A stretch of 64,000 bases of DNA from Edaphobacter aggregans DSM 19364 (GCF_000745965.1 NZ_JQKI01000024.1:1-64000); one strand, 5' to 3'. Positions 17,620 through 28,190 are shown, counted from the first letter of the stretch. Notes: generated from the letters alone by a model not told the origin. Numbers and translations are program-made.

Positions 17620-18243
17620 ATGATCCACGAGATCCTCCCCGTCGGCCTGCTCCAGTGCAACTGTTCCGTCCTCGGCGACGAGACCTCGCGCGAGGCCATG
17701 GTTATCGACCCCGGCGACGACATCCCCGCCATCCAGGCTATCCTAGAGCGCAATGGCCTCACCGTGAAGTACATCGTCATCACCCACGCCCACATCGACC
17801 ACATCGCCGGAGCCCAGCGCCTAAAACGCCTCACCGGAGCCCCCATCTTCTACAACCAGAACGACCTCCCGCTGGTAAAGATGATGGACGTCCAGGCCTC
17901 CTGGCTGCGCGTCCCCACCCCCGAGGTCGCGCCTCCCGACGCCCCCCTCACCGACAACCAGACCCTCGCCATCTCCGGCCTCAGCGGAACCGTCCTCCAC
18001 ACCCCCGGCCACACCCAGGGCAGCGTCTGCCTCTACCTTCCCGAACACTCGCTTCTGCTGGCAGGCGACACCCTCTTCGCCGGCTCCGTCGGTCGAACCG
18101 ACCTTCCCGGCGGCGACACGAACCAACTCATCCGCTCGATCCACGACCGGCTTCTCCCGCTCCCCGACGAGGTCACCGTAGTCCCAGGTCATGGTCCAAA
18201 CACAACGATTGGAGAAGAGCGTCAGAGCAATCCATTCCTATAA
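17620..18243 (+). CDS. Metallo-beta-lactamase-fold hydrolase (glyoxalase II-like)
   Basis: 207 residues. The metal motif THAHIDHIAG (HxHxDH), a downstream HTPGHTQGSV, the AGDTLF Asp and a terminal PGHGPNTTIGEE place it in the small MBL-fold group with YcbL-type glyoxalase II-like hydrolases. It probably hydrolyses a thioester such as S-lactoylglutathione or a related thiol conjugate in the cytoplasm. No signal peptide. Monocistronic between secG and the convergent aminotransferase. Confidence 0.88.
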   Translation: MIHEILPVGLLQCNCSVLGDETSREAMVIDPGDDIPAIQAILERNGLTVKYIVITHAHIDHIAGAQRLKRLTGAPIFYNQNDLPLVKMMDVQASWLRVPTPEVAPPDAPLTDNQTLAISGLSGTVLHTPGHTQGSVCLYLPEHSLLLAGDTLFAGSVGRTDLPGGDTNQLIRSIHDRLLPLPDEVTVVPGHGPNTTIGEERQSNPFL

Positions 18244-18314
18244 GCATCAATAAATGAACACAATATGCTGATATATCTCAACCAACACCTGACCTGAACC
18301 AAAAGAATAACGGG

Positions 18315-19454
18315 CTAACGTGAAGCTCTGGCGATTGTGGATATCCCTGTGGAAAACTCGGCCTCCGGAACGATCAGGCTGACGACGATCCATTCCGGCT
18401 CCGCCATTCCATAGAAGCTCCCCGGGTGCGCCACCACATTCTCCCCCAACAGCTCCTCAGCCCCAATCCCCACCCTCGGCAACCGGATCACCGCGCTCCA
18501 GCCCGCCTCCGTACGAAGCATTTCAACCCCACAATCAGCTATTTTTCTGGTATTTCCTGAAGCTCTCTCAAGTATCTGTTTCTGAACCCCGGCCCTCCCC
18601 TCAAGCCATCCCGGCAATCCATACTGCGCCGGCGCGTTCATCGTGAGAAAAGTATCGGCGATCACCTCCAGCCGGGCCAAAGCCGCCCGGCACTCCGGTC
18701 CGAATCCCGCAATCCACCCCACCTTCATCTGTGGCAGCCCTGCGATCTTGCTTAGCCCGCTCAGCACAAAGGTCAGGACGCCATGAGGCCCCCGGGTAAA
18801 GCTCTCGAGCGCCCCCCCGTTCAGCGGGTAGTCCAGGAAGACCTCATCCACGATCAGCGCCAGCCCATGCCTTGCGCAGACCTCCTCCAGCCTCCTCCGC
18901 TCCTCCGCCCGCGTCCCATGGCCAGTCGGATTGTTCGGATGCACCAGCACGACCGCCCGCGTGCGCGGCCCGATGCGCTTCTCCATCTCGGCAAAGTCAA
19001 TCCACCACCCATAGTCATAAAACAGCGGATAAGGCCGCAGCCGCACGTCCTCCAGGTCAGCCAGAAAGTCGAAGAGCGGATAGCTTGGCTGCGCCACTAG
19101 AACTTCATCGCCCGCATCGCACAGCAACCGAAACAGATAACCGTACCCCTCGCTCGTGCTGGTGGTCAGGATCACCGCATCCGGATCGACCTCGGCCCCA
19201 TGATCCGCGTAGTAGCCCGCCACGGCCTCCCGAGCCGACCACATTCCCCGCGGGTCCGGATCATATACCAGCGCCCTGGGATCGCTCAGCGGCGCCAGAA
19301 TCGCCTCCGCATCGTAGTGGAACCCGCAGACCGTCGGGTTCGAGACCGTCAGATCGATCAGCCTGCGTCCCTCGGCCCTAGCTCTCCGGATCGCCTCCGC
19401 GAACCGGCTCTCTCCCAGATCCCACCCCGTTCTCGACGAAAACCGTTGACTCAC
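18315..19454 (-). CDS. PLP-dependent aminotransferase, class I/II
   Basis: 379 residues from the GTG at 19454. Fold type I features: the LTVSNPT start, TSTSEGYGYLFRLL cofactor loop, HPNNPTGHG, DEVFLDYPL, and SGLSKIAGLPQMKVGW with the Schiff-base Lys. Substrate not determinable; aspartate or aromatic aminotransferases are closest in motif layout. TACCAT lies 6 nt before the GTG and no ribosome-binding site is seen, pointing to a leaderless message. Divergent from the HAD gene at 19508. Confidence 0.88.
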   Translation of the reverse strand: MSQRFSSRTGWDLGESRFAEAIRRARAEGRRLIDLTVSNPTVCGFHYDAEAILAPLSDPRALVYDPDPRGMWSAREAVAGYYADHGAEVDPDAVILTTSTSEGYGYLFRLLCDAGDEVLVAQPSYPLFDFLADLEDVRLRPYPLFYDYGWWIDFAEMEKRIGPRTRAVVLVHPNNPTGHGTRAEERRRLEEVCARHGLALIVDEVFLDYPLNGGALESFTRGPHGVLTFVLSGLSKIAGLPQMKVGWIAGFGPECRAALARLEVIADTFLTMNAPAQYGLPGWLEGRAGVQKQILERASGNTRKIADCGVEMLRTEAGWSAVIRLPRVGIGAEELLGENVVAHPGSFYGMAEPEWIVVSLIVPEAEFSTGISTIARASR

Positions 19455-19507
19455 ACTTTTATGGTAATGGCTTACTCGCGAACCTCACCTAGAATAGGCA
19501 TCAATCC

Positions 19508-20152
19508 ATGAATCCCATTCAAGCAATCCTCTTCGACTACGGCATGGTGCTCTCCGCTCCTCCTGACCCCGCCGCCTGGCAGCGCATGCGCCAGATCACC
19601 GGCTTCGACGAGGAGGCCCTTCATCACGGATACTGGCGCTTCCGCCACGCCTACGATCGCGGCGAGCTGACCGGCGTCGCCTACTGGCACGAGGTCGCAG
19701 CCAGTGCCGGCAGCTGCTTCACCGGCGAGCAGGTCGCCCGCCTGATCGACGCCGACGTCGATCTCTGGACGCAACTCAATCCGCCCATGCTCGACTGGGC
19801 CCAGCGTCTCCAGCGCGCCGGCATCCGCACTGGCATCCTCTCCAACATCGGCGATGCCATGACCGAAGGCCTCCTCCGCAAATTCGACTGGCTCTCGGCC
19901 TTCGATCACTGCACTTGGTCCTATGCGCTCAACCTCGCTAAGCCTGAGCTCGCTATCTACTACGCGGCGGCCGAAGCCCTCGCTACCCCACCGGCACAGA
20001 TTCTCTTCATCGACGACAAGGTCGAAAACATCGAAGCCGCCCGCGAAGCAGGCATGCAGGCCATCCAGTACCGCGACCACGCCGGGTTCGAGAAGGAGAT
20101 GGAGACCCGCGGCCTCGACCACCTTCTCCTCTCTAGCCCCACCAGCCCGTAA
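19508..20152 (+). CDS. HAD-IA family hydrolase
   Basis: 214 residues. Motif I is LFDYGMVL (Asp present, but the second Asp of DxDGT is replaced, as in some dehalogenase-like and epoxide-hydrolase N-terminal-like HADs). Motif II is ILSNIG, and motif III/IV is the KPELAIY...ILFIDDKVENIEAA block. It is probably a small phosphatase or hydrolase in the cytosol. Possible -10 TAGAAT at 19491. Confidence 0.82.
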   Translation: MNPIQAILFDYGMVLSAPPDPAAWQRMRQITGFDEEALHHGYWRFRHAYDRGELTGVAYWHEVAASAGSCFTGEQVARLIDADVDLWTQLNPPMLDWAQRLQRAGIRTGILSNIGDAMTEGLLRKFDWLSAFDHCTWSYALNLAKPELAIYYAAAEALATPPAQILFIDDKVENIEAAREAGMQAIQYRDHAGFEKEMETRGLDHLLLSSPTSP

Positions 20153-20278
20153 CGTTATTTTCCCAAAACAGAACTCCTCCGTGACCTTCGTAACGGAGTC
20201 CCGGATTCGATCCCCTAAACTCACCTGTATCCATGGATATTGAGGGCAGGCTGCAAGCAGCGCCGTAACCGCAGCCAC

Positions 20279-22929
20279 ATGACCATAAAGCGACTCACCG
20301 GGCTCCTATTCCCCATCGTCTGCCTCTGCGGCCTTCTCGCCGCAGCCACCTTCGCTTCCGCGCAGAACACTCAACAGCTCGCCTTCGCCGGACTCTTCGC
20401 GCCAGCGGCGGCAAGGGCATCTTCTACTCCGTCAAGGTCGATTCCTCCGGCAATCTCTTCCTTCTCTACGACCAGAGGGACGGCGTTCGCATCCTCAAGA
20501 CCGACCCCCTCCGCCAACCAGGTCCTCGCCCAGGCACAGATCGGCGCCGCAGGCGACAGCGGCCTCGCCATGGCGCTCGATCTCTCCGGCAACGCCGGGA
20601 AGCTGCACCATCACAGTCACCTTCCTCCCCAGCACCGCCACCGCCGCCGGCACGCTCTCGATCCCCGTCACCAGCTCCTCCCCCGGCAGCCCGCAGACCA
20701 CCTACACCCTCCCGCTCACCGGCGCCTACGCCGCCGAAGACACCGGCCTCCAGATCCTCCCCGCGCAGGCTAACTACGGCCCCACCCCGACCTCCACCCT
20801 CGGCCTCACGCGGCAGGTTCCTCATCAACAACCTCACCACAAAGTCCCTCGCCCTCTCGCTCGCGCTGCCGCGCCAGTTCGTCCTCACTCAACCGCCCTG
20901 CGCCGCGCTCGCCCCCGGAGCAGGCTGCACCTTCTCCGTCGCCTTCCTCCCACTCACCAATGGCGACATCACCGGAACCGTGTTCGCCCAAGCCGATACC
21001 ACCGACGGCAGCGCCACCATCAACGGCTCGGCTACCTCGAAGGCTTCGGCTCAGGCACCGGCAGTATCACCGTCACCGGCGATCACCTCCTCCCCGGCCG
21101 CCTCCTCGACTTCGCCCAGGTCGCCTCCGGCCAGACCGCGATCCGCACCCTCACGATCACCAACGCCGGCAGCCAGCCCACCACCATCCGCCGCGTCACC
21201 AGCGAGTGGCCCTTCCTCGCCAACACTACCTGTGGCGCCACGCTCGCCCCCAGCGCAATCTGCACAGTTACCCTTGTCTATTCCCCCATCAACCAGGCCG
21301 CCACCGGATCCTCGCCCGCTCCCTTCAACACCGACGCCGGCTCCCTCGTCCTTGAGAGCGACGCCGCCTCCAGCCCCGACTTCATCGACCTCACCGGAAC
21401 CGTAACCCCCATCGCCGTCGCCGTCCCTTCGAACTCAGCTCCGCTCGTCTCCTACACCGTCTTGCAGAGCTCGCTCACCTTCGCCGCAACCTCCGGCGGC
21501 AACGCCTCCGCACCGCAGACCGTCACCTTCGCCAACACCGGCACCGCCACGATCCACGTCACCGGCCTCACCACCACCCCCGACTTCACCGTCGCCGGCT
21601 CCTGCCCCATCCTCGTCCCCGGAGCGAGCTGCCCCGTCGCCCTCGCCTTCACCCCGCAGGCCTCCTCGTCCCAGACCATCAGCAACGTCATCAGCGCCCT
21701 TGAGATCACTTCCGACTCCTCCAGCGCGCTCGACTTCATCAGCCTCTTCGGTACCGCCACACCGCCCACCCTCGTCCTCTCGCCCGTCTCCCTCGACTTC
21801 GGACAGGTCCTCGTCGGCAGCTCAGGCACGCTCCCCATCAAGGTCACCAACAGCAGCCCCACCGCCGCCACCTTCTCCAGCATCACCGCCACAGGCGACT
21901 ACACCGTCACCGGCGACTGTCCCGCCACCGGATCCCAACTGGCTCCCTCCGCAATCTGCACCTTGCAGGTCACCTTCAAACCCACGCAGCCCGGAGCCCG
22001 CATCGGCTCCGTCAGCATCGCAACCTCGCTCACCAGCCTTCCCCTGGTCGCAAACCTCACCGGCACTGGGGCACAGTCGCACCTCCAGATCACTTCCGCC
22101 GCCCTCGCATTTCCAAACACAACCCTCGGCGCCTCCACCAGCCTGACCCTTTCGCTCACCAACACCGGCACCGCTCCGGTCAACCAGCTCGCCCTCTCCA
22201 TCACCGGCGACTACGCCGTCACCAAACCCTGCGCCACCACCTCGCTCGCCCCAGGAGCAATCTGCGCCATCACCGTCACCTTTACCCCCACGGCCACCGG
22301 CTCCCGCACAGGCAGCCTCACCATCGCCAGCTCGGACCCCAGCTCCCCCCTCGCTGTTCCGCTCAGCGGCACCGCCGTTCCCTCGGCTGCCATCTCGCTC
22401 ACCGTCGATGGCGGTACCGCATCGTCAGTCACCGTCGTCAGCGGCCGTCCCGCCAACAACAACTTCTCAATCACCGCGCTCAACGGCTACACCGGAACCG
22501 TCACCCTCAACTGCACCCCCGTCAACCCAGGCCAGTACGCCAGTTGCTCGCTTCTGCCCTCAAGCGTCACTCTGCAGAACAGCTCCGCGCAGTCCTCCGT
22601 CGCCACCATCAACACCGTTGACGTCCGTCTCCACAACGGCGCAAGACCACCCTGGCAGCCGCGCGACCCTCGCGTTCTGCCTTCTCCCACTGGGACTATT
22701 CTTCTTCCGTCGGACGCGATCTACCCTCGCCGTCGCGCTCTTTACCGCGATGACGCTCTCCGCCTCCGGCTGCGGCTCAGGGGGGAACGTCGTCATCAAC
22801 AATGCCGATCCCAACCTCCGCTACACACCGCCCGGAACCTTCCAGTACCAGGTCACCGCCTCCAGCAGCACTGGAGTGCAGCTCAGCCAGACCGTCACGC
22901 TCAACCTCACCATCACGGCCCGGCAGTAG
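20279..22929 (+). pseudogene. Secreted choice-of-anchor-D / Hydin-like repeat protein, multiply frameshifted
   Basis: From the ATG at 20279 a signal peptide ends in FASAQN. Coding similarity then jumps between frames at about 20400, 20510, 20600, 20816, 21030 and 22615. The pieces together give several ~100-residue immunoglobulin-like repeats (LSPVSLDFGQVLVGSSG... type; CTITVTF, CTLQVTF, CAITVTF ends), then a final hydrophobic segment LPLGLFFFRR and a CGSGG-type tail. Near 20600 a jump from ALDLSGN to CTITVTF also indicates a deletion. Intact members are large surface-exposed proteins typical of acidobacteria. Long genes elsewhere in the window are uninterrupted, so decay is more likely than poor sequence. 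Convergent with ribBA, 6 bp apart. Confidence 0.75.
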
Positions 22930-22935
22930 AGCCAG

Positions 22936-24081
22936 CTATCGCGCCGCTGCTGCGATCGACACCGGAACCTGCTCCACGATCTCGATCCCGAACCCCTGCA
23001 GCGCAGGCACGTGCGTCGGCGTATTGGACAGCAGCCGTATCTTGTGAATCCCCAGGTCCGACAGAATCTGTCCCCCCAACCCCACCTGCCGCAGCGTCCT
23101 CTGCGTCCTCTCCTCGCACCGCTCCCGCGATCGATGTTCTCGATGGAATGCCACCCGATGCGGTGTCACGCTCCGGTCGATCCCGAACCCCGCGCTTCCG
23201 TTGTGCAGGTACACCAGTGCACCTCGCCCCGCCTCTGCAATCATCTTCAGGGAGTTCTCCACCACCGCCCTGCAGTCGCACAGCGTCGTGCCGAAGATAT
23301 CGCCCGCAAGGCAGTGCGTATGGACGCGCACCGTCACCGGCTCCTCGCCCGTTACGTCGCCATACACCAGCGCCACGTGCGACTCGCCGCCATCCACCTC
23401 GCTCTCGTACGCGATCACGCGAAACTCCCCGTGCTCGGTCGGCATCAGCGACTCCGCCACGCGATGGATGTAACGCTCGTTCTGCAGCCGGTATCGGATC
23501 AGGTCCGCCACCGTCATCATCTTCAGCCCATGCTCCTCGCAGAACTTCACTAGGTCCGGAACCCGCGCCATCGTTCCGTCGTCGTTCATGATCTCGCAGA
23601 TCACACCCGCCGGAACCAGCCCCGCCATCCGAGCCAGGTCCACCGATGCCTCCGTCTGTCCCGCACGCACCAGCACTCCACCCTTGCGCGCCCGCAACGG
23701 AAACACATGCCCCGGCCGCGCCAGGTCGTGTGCCGTCGACTCCGGGTCGATCGCCACCCGGATGGTATGCGCCCGGTCCGCTGCCGAGATGCCCGTCGTC
23801 ACGCCCTCCCGCGCCTCGATGCTCTCCGTAAACGCCGTCCCGAACCGCGACGTATTCTCCTGCGTCATGGGTCCCAGCCGCAGGTAGTCGGCGCGCTCCT
23901 CCGTCAGGGTCAGGCAGATCAGCCCGCGTCCGTACTTCGCCATGAAGTTGATCGCCTCCGGCGTTACGAACTCGGCCGCCAGCGTCAGGTCACCCTCGTT
24001 CTCACGGTCCTCGTCATCCACCACCACCACCATCCGGCCTGCGCGTATCTCTGCCACTGCCTCGCCGACATCAACAAACAT
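22936..24081 (-). CDS. ribBA: 3,4-dihydroxy-2-butanone-4-phosphate synthase fused to a divergent GTP cyclohydrolase II domain
   Basis: 381 residues. The N-terminal synthase domain is complete: [18 protein letters not shown], the [13 protein letters not shown] and GHVFPLRAR motifs, and [13 protein letters not shown]. It converts ribulose 5-phosphate to the four-carbon riboflavin precursor. The C-terminal half begins like GTP cyclohydrolase II ([30 protein letters not shown], with the zinc Cys). The RQEGRGIGL and Q-D-x-D-TVEAN catalytic segments are replaced by unrelated sequence ([12 protein letters not shown]...). It may therefore act only in the synthase step. GGAGGT precedes the ATG. No FMN riboswitch motif is visible upstream. 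Confidence 0.88.
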   Translation of the reverse strand: MFVDVGEAVAEIRAGRMVVVVDDEDRENEGDLTLAAEFVTPEAINFMAKYGRGLICLTLTEERADYLRLGPMTQENTSRFGTAFTESIEAREGVTTGISAADRAHTIRVAIDPESTAHDLARPGHVFPLRARKGGVLVRAGQTEASVDLARMAGLVPAGVICEIMNDDGTMARVPDLVKFCEEHGLKMMTVADLIRYRLQNERYIHRVAESLMPTEHGEFRVIAYESEVDGGESHVALVYGDVTGEEPVTVRVHTHCLAGDIFGTTLCDCRAVVENSLKMIAEAGRGALVYLHNGSAGFGIDRSVTPHRVAFHREHRSRERCEERTQRTLRQVGLGGQILSDLGIHKIRLLSNTPTHVPALQGFGIEIVEQVPVSIAAAAR

Positions 24082-24149
24082 GCCTTACCTCCGGGAACGC
24101 CGTGCTGGCCCGTTCCTTGCTTTCGACTGCCTTAATCATACGTCCGATG

Positions 24150-24183
24150 CAAAAATGAGAACGCCGCCCTCGGGCGGCGTTCT
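24150..24183 (-). terminator. Rho-independent terminator of the 75-residue gene
   Basis: Inverted repeat GAACGCCGCC/GGCGGCGTTC (24159-24182) followed on the minus strand by TCATTTTTGC. It lies 20 bp after the stop at 24205 and before ribBA. Confidence 0.8.
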
Positions 24184-24204
24184 ATACTCTGTGAGGCCTT
24201 TGCA

Positions 24205-24432
24205 CTACAGGGTCGACTCGATCTCGAATCCCCAGGCCTCCAGCAGCGCCTCCGGGATATACTTCGAGTTCTTGTTCCGGCGAGCCCACTCGCGGAGCCT
24301 GGTCGACCGGATGTACTGGTCCGGCGTCAACTTAAACTCCTTCACGACCTGCTCAAACGATGTTACCGTTGGGACGACCGGGCCGATCGGCTCCGGCTTA
24401 CCCCAATTCGGGTTTCCACGACGCTTTGCCAT
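24205..24432 (-). CDS. Small conserved-looking hypothetical protein
   Basis: 75 residues, basic N-terminus ([15 protein letters not shown]) and a helical C-terminal half ([44 protein letters not shown]). GAAGAGGT lies about 10 nt upstream of the ATG and a strong terminator follows, so it looks like a real single-gene unit. The pattern suggests a small nucleic-acid-associated protein, but no named domain is recognised. Confidence 0.65.
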   Translation of the reverse strand: MAKRRGNPNWGKPEPIGPVVPTVTSFEQVVKEFKLTPDQYIRSTRLREWARRNKNSKYIPEALLEAWGFEIESTL

Positions 24433-24609
24433 ATGCTGTTAGTACCTCTTCGTTTTGTATTACTTGGAGCGCTTTACAGGACCTTGGGAGAGAAGGACCA
24501 CGCGTAACATTCTAAGCCATTTAGACCTTTAAATTCAAGTCCTTTTGACAGGCGAAGACGCGCCGAAACCGTCCGAAAAGACGGCCCCTCCGCAACCCCT
24601 TCACCTGCC

Positions 24610-26169
24610 TCAGTTGTGCAGTGCCGACGCGTAGAACCTCGCCATATCCCTCTTCATCTGTTTCAGCGCTTCCACGTTCAGATAGACCATGTGACCCGCC
24701 GGATAGTAACCATACTCCACATTACCCACCAGCTTCTCCGGAAGGCTCATGTGGTTCAGGTCGTACTCCGTGGCAAAGAACGGAGTCGCCAGGTCGAAGT
24801 ATCCATTGGCTGAAAACACTCGCAGCCTCGGGTTTTTCCGGATCGTATCCGCCAGGTCCACCGCCGTGTCGGGATTCGACTGCTCCCCTCGCCCGCCGCT
24901 CCCCGCCGACTTGTGCTTGAAGTCCCAGGTCTGATTCACGCCCGGCCCCGACGTGTAGTACGGCTCCTGACTCATATACTTCAGCTCACGCTGAATGTAA
25001 TCGTGAAACGCCCCCACGTAAGTACCAGCAATCCCCGTGTCCGACGGATCCGACCCCGGCGACTCTCCCGCGGCATCGAAGTCCCAGCCCATAAACCGTG
25101 CGTCGTAGCGCCCCAGCGTACGGTCGTCATCCCGCAGCAACTCCTTGCGGAACCGCGAGGCCGACACCCGCAGCTTCGCCTCCTTCACGTACTCCACCTT
25201 CAGGCCCGTCAGCGCCGCGACCTGTGCCGCAATCGCATCGAACTGCGCCTGCGGCAGCCGGTCGCCTTGCTGCAATGCCTGCGCGTACGGTCCGCGCGCA
25301 AACTCTCGCGCCTGCTCGACCCACTCGGCCATCGTACCCGTCGCCTTTACCTTCTTGTAGTAGTACCCAATCGCAGCGAACGAGGGCAGATATCCCACAG
25401 CCTCCGTGTCATAGCCCGGATTCCGAACGTTGTAGTTCAATATCGACGACAGCAGCACCACGCCGTTGAACGAGACGCCATCGCCCTGCAGCGCGGACAC
25501 CAACCCCGCCGACCGCGTCGTCCCATACGACTCCCCAAACAGAAATTTTGGAGAGTTCCACCTCTGGTTCGCCGTAATGTAGCGCTCAATAAACTTCCGG
25601 AACGCCGCAATGTCCTGATCGGTTCCGGCGAAGTCCTTCACCGTTCCCTTGCCCACCGCTCGCGAAAAGCCGCACAGCGGAGCGTCGATAAACACCAGGT
25701 CGCTCTTGTCCAGAAGGCTGTACTCGTTCGTCACCAGGTTGAACGGCGCCGGAACCGAGGCCTCCGGACTCTGCGTGATCACGCGCACTGGCCCGAACGA
25801 CCCCATGTGCAGCCAGATCGTCGCCGCTCCCGGCCCGCCGTTGTAAAAGAAGGTCACCGGCCGCGACTTCGCATCCGCTCCATCCTGGGTATACGCCACG
25901 TAGAAGATGCTGGCATTCGGCTTATCCTGCTCGTCCCGAATCAGCAGGTTGCCCGCCGTCGCCGTGTAGTGAATCACCTGCCCGCCCAGCGTCAGGTCGT
26001 GCTTCGTCACCGAAGAGGACTCCGGCGGAACCGGAATCCCGGCGTCTGCCTTCGCCTGCTCCTTCTCCTCCGGCCCCTTGGCCTGCCCCTCAGGAGTCTG
26101 TGCCCCCGCCGTCACTGCCATCGCCAAAACTATCGCCGCCGCTGGGCGCAATCTCGTCCAAACGTTCAA
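24610..26169 (-). CDS. Serine carboxypeptidase, peptidase family S10, secreted
   Basis: 519 residues with a signal peptide (cleavage after TAGA). The S10 triad is visible: GESYGTTRSAG with the Ser near 200, the Asp of GYFDLATPFFATEYDLNHM, and the His of YYPAGHMVYLN near the end. FFYNGGPGAATIWLHMGSFGP forms the oxyanion region. It removes C-terminal residues from peptides outside the cytoplasm. Monocistronic, divergent from paoABC. Confidence 0.9.
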   Translation of the reverse strand: MNVWTRLRPAAAIVLAMAVTAGAQTPEGQAKGPEEKEQAKADAGIPVPPESSSVTKHDLTLGGQVIHYTATAGNLLIRDEQDKPNASIFYVAYTQDGADAKSRPVTFFYNGGPGAATIWLHMGSFGPVRVITQSPEASVPAPFNLVTNEYSLLDKSDLVFIDAPLCGFSRAVGKGTVKDFAGTDQDIAAFRKFIERYITANQRWNSPKFLFGESYGTTRSAGLVSALQGDGVSFNGVVLLSSILNYNVRNPGYDTEAVGYLPSFAAIGYYYKKVKATGTMAEWVEQAREFARGPYAQALQQGDRLPQAQFDAIAAQVAALTGLKVEYVKEAKLRVSASRFRKELLRDDDRTLGRYDARFMGWDFDAAGESPGSDPSDTGIAGTYVGAFHDYIQRELKYMSQEPYYTSGPGVNQTWDFKHKSAGSGGRGEQSNPDTAVDLADTIRKNPRLRVFSANGYFDLATPFFATEYDLNHMSLPEKLVGNVEYGYYPAGHMVYLNVEALKQMKRDMARFYASALHN

Positions 26170-26412
26170 GTCATACTCCTGGGATTTTGTTTTCTGAGCT
26201 GATGGGACCAGTCAGGCCGCCACGCCGTCGCTGCAACTATCATACTGTCAGCTTCGTCTTTGTCATCACGGACTTCTATCCGCGGATCGGCAGTTTTTCA
26301 CCATGCGAAACGCGAACCCTATCTACAAAAATCTTAGTGGTCAACCACTTAGCTGCGGAGCTATGATCTGTCTGACCGAGATCTGCCTGACCGAACCCCT
26401 TCGAGGACGCCC
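26170..26412. promoter_or_regulatory. Divergent control region between the S10 gene and paoABC
   Basis: 243 bp without a gene. It contains a 14 bp palindrome AGTGGTCAACCACT at 26336-26349 and two CTGACCGA direct repeats just before paoA (about 26375-26396). These are plausible operator sites for the oxidase operon, but no regulator gene lies next to them. Function inferred only from position. Confidence 0.35.
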
Positions 26413-27177
26413 ATGAGTACTCTCCTCTCCGAAACCTCCGGTACCAAAGAGCTTCAGCAGCAGGACAATCTGCATCAGAGCCACGCCCCCTGCGAAGCCC
26501 CGCCCGACGCCCCCTCCCCCGACACCCTCTCCGACCTCGAGTTCTCCCGCCGGACCTTCGTAAAGACCGCCGGCATCCTCTCGGCCGGCGTCGCCTCTGG
26601 CCTGCCCCGCGTCGCCGCCGCCGAAAAGGCCCGCGTCGCCGCCGCCACCGCGCCCCAAACCATCTCGCTCGCCCTCAAGATCAACGGCAAGCAGCACGCC
26701 CTCACCGTCGACACCCGCACCACCCTGCTCGACGCCCTGCGCGAGTATCTCTCGCTCACCGGCACCAAGAAGGGCTGCGACCACGGCCAGTGCGGAGCCT
26801 GCACCGTGCTCGTCGACGGCCGCCGCGTTAACTCCTGTCTCACCCTCGCCGCCGTCGCCCAGGGCTCAGAGATCACCACCATTGAAGGCCTCGCCCACGG
26901 CGACGAACTCCACCCCGTCCAGGCCGCCTTCCTCGAGCACGACGGCTTCCAGTGCGGCTACTGCACCCCCGGCCAGATCTGCTCCGCCGTCGCCCTCCTC
27001 GAGGAGTGCCGCCGCGGCGACCTGAGCCAGGTCTCCTTCCAGACCGGTCAGACCACCAGCCCGCAGCTCAGCGACAACGAGATCCGCGAGCGCATGAGCG
27101 GCAACATCTGCCGCTGCGCCGCCTACCCCAACATCATCGCCGCGGTTCGCGCCGCGGCCCAGGGAGCACGCTCATGA
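26413..27177 (+). CDS. paoA: Aldehyde dehydrogenase iron-sulfur subunit, xanthine-oxidase family
   Basis: 254 residues. A twin-arginine signal SRRTFVKTAG near residues 45-55 precedes two [2Fe-2S] domains: plant-type CDHGQCGACTVLVDG and C-terminal FQCGYCTPGQICSA with SGNICRCAAYPNI. It passes electrons from the molybdenum site towards FAD. The export signal on this subunit alone matches periplasmic PaoABC (YagTSR). It overlaps paoB by ATGA. An ~18-residue insertion precedes the last cluster motif. Confidence 0.9.
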   Translation: MSTLLSETSGTKELQQQDNLHQSHAPCEAPPDAPSPDTLSDLEFSRRTFVKTAGILSAGVASGLPRVAAAEKARVAAATAPQTISLALKINGKQHALTVDTRTTLLDALREYLSLTGTKKGCDHGQCGACTVLVDGRRVNSCLTLAAVAQGSEITTIEGLAHGDELHPVQAAFLEHDGFQCGYCTPGQICSAVALLEECRRGDLSQVSFQTGQTTSPQLSDNEIRERMSGNICRCAAYPNIIAAVRAAAQGARS

Positions 27178-28190
27178 ACCCCTTTCACTACCAGCGAGCC
27201 ACCGCCCCCGAAGAGGCAATCCACGTCGTCGCCGCCACCCGCGGAGCCAAGTTCCTCGGCGGAGGAACCAACCTCATCGACCTGATGAAGTATGACGTCG
27301 AGCACCCCACTACGCTCGTCGACATCAACCACCTCAGCTTCACCCAGATCACCTCCGCCTCGGACGGCACCACCACTGTCGGAGCTGGAGTCCGCAACAG
27401 CGACCTCGCCAATCACCAGACCATCCGCACGAACTATCCATTGCTCTCTCAAGCCATCCTCTCCGGAGCCTCCGCGCAGCTCCGCAACATGGCCACTACC
27501 GGAGGCAATCTTCTCCAGCGAACCCGCTGCTACTACTTCAACGACACCGCCTACACCGAGTGCAACAAGCGCAACCCCGGCTCCGGCTGCTCCGCCCTCA
27601 AAGGCTTCAACCGCATCCACGCCATCCTCGGGACAAGCGCCGACGGCGATTCGGATACCGCCAATTGCATTGCCACAAATCCCTCAGACATGAACGTCGC
27701 CCTCGCCGCCCTCAACGCCACCGTCCATGTCCAGGGCCCCAAGGGCAAGCGCTCCATTGCGCTGCGCGACTTCCACCTTCTCCCCGGCACCACGCCGCAC
27801 ATCGAGACCGCCCTCAAGCCCGACGAACTAATCACTTCCGTCGAGCTTCCCCCCTCCCGATTCGCGAAGCACTCCTGCTACCTCAAGGTCCGCGACCGCC
27901 AAAGCTACGCCTTCGCACTCGTCTCCGTAGCCGCCGGCCTCGAGCTCGATGGCTCCACCATCCAGTCCGCAGGCCTCGCCCTCGGAGGCGTCGCACCCAA
28001 GCCCTGGCGCTCCGCCGAAGCCGAGAAGGCCCTCGTCGGCGCACCCGCGACCGTCGAGACCTTCCACAAGGCCGCCGACCTCGCCGTCGCCGGCGCGAAG
28101 ACCTACCAGTACAACGCCTTCAAAGTCGAGCTCGCAAAGACGAGCATCGTGCGCGCCCTCACCCTCGCCGCACAAGGAGTACAGGCATGA
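27174..28190 (+). CDS. paoB: Aldehyde dehydrogenase FAD-binding subunit
   Basis: 338 residues. FAD motifs FLGGGTNLIDLMK and ATTGGNLLQRTRC are present. A Cys-bearing insertion (RCYYFND...TECNKRNPGSGCSA) matches the extra [4Fe-4S] loop of PaoB-type subunits. The start at 27174 overlaps the paoA stop, and the stop overlaps the paoC start, so the three are translationally coupled. Confidence 0.9.
   Translation: MNPFHYQRATAPEEAIHVVAATRGAKFLGGGTNLIDLMKYDVEHPTTLVDINHLSFTQITSASDGTTTVGAGVRNSDLANHQTIRTNYPLLSQAILSGASAQLRNMATTGGNLLQRTRCYYFNDTAYTECNKRNPGSGCSALKGFNRIHAILGTSADGDSDTANCIATNPSDMNVALAALNATVHVQGPKGKRSIALRDFHLLPGTTPHIETALKPDELITSVELPPSRFAKHSCYLKVRDRQSYAFALVSVAAGLELDGSTIQSAGLALGGVAPKPWRSAEAEKALVGAPATVETFHKAADLAVAGAKTYQYNAFKVELAKTSIVRALTLAAQGVQA

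Noticed and set aside
24082..24149. FMN riboswitch upstream of ribBA
   Set aside because: The leader lacks the conserved AGGGTG/ACCGGCGG-type segments and is too short.
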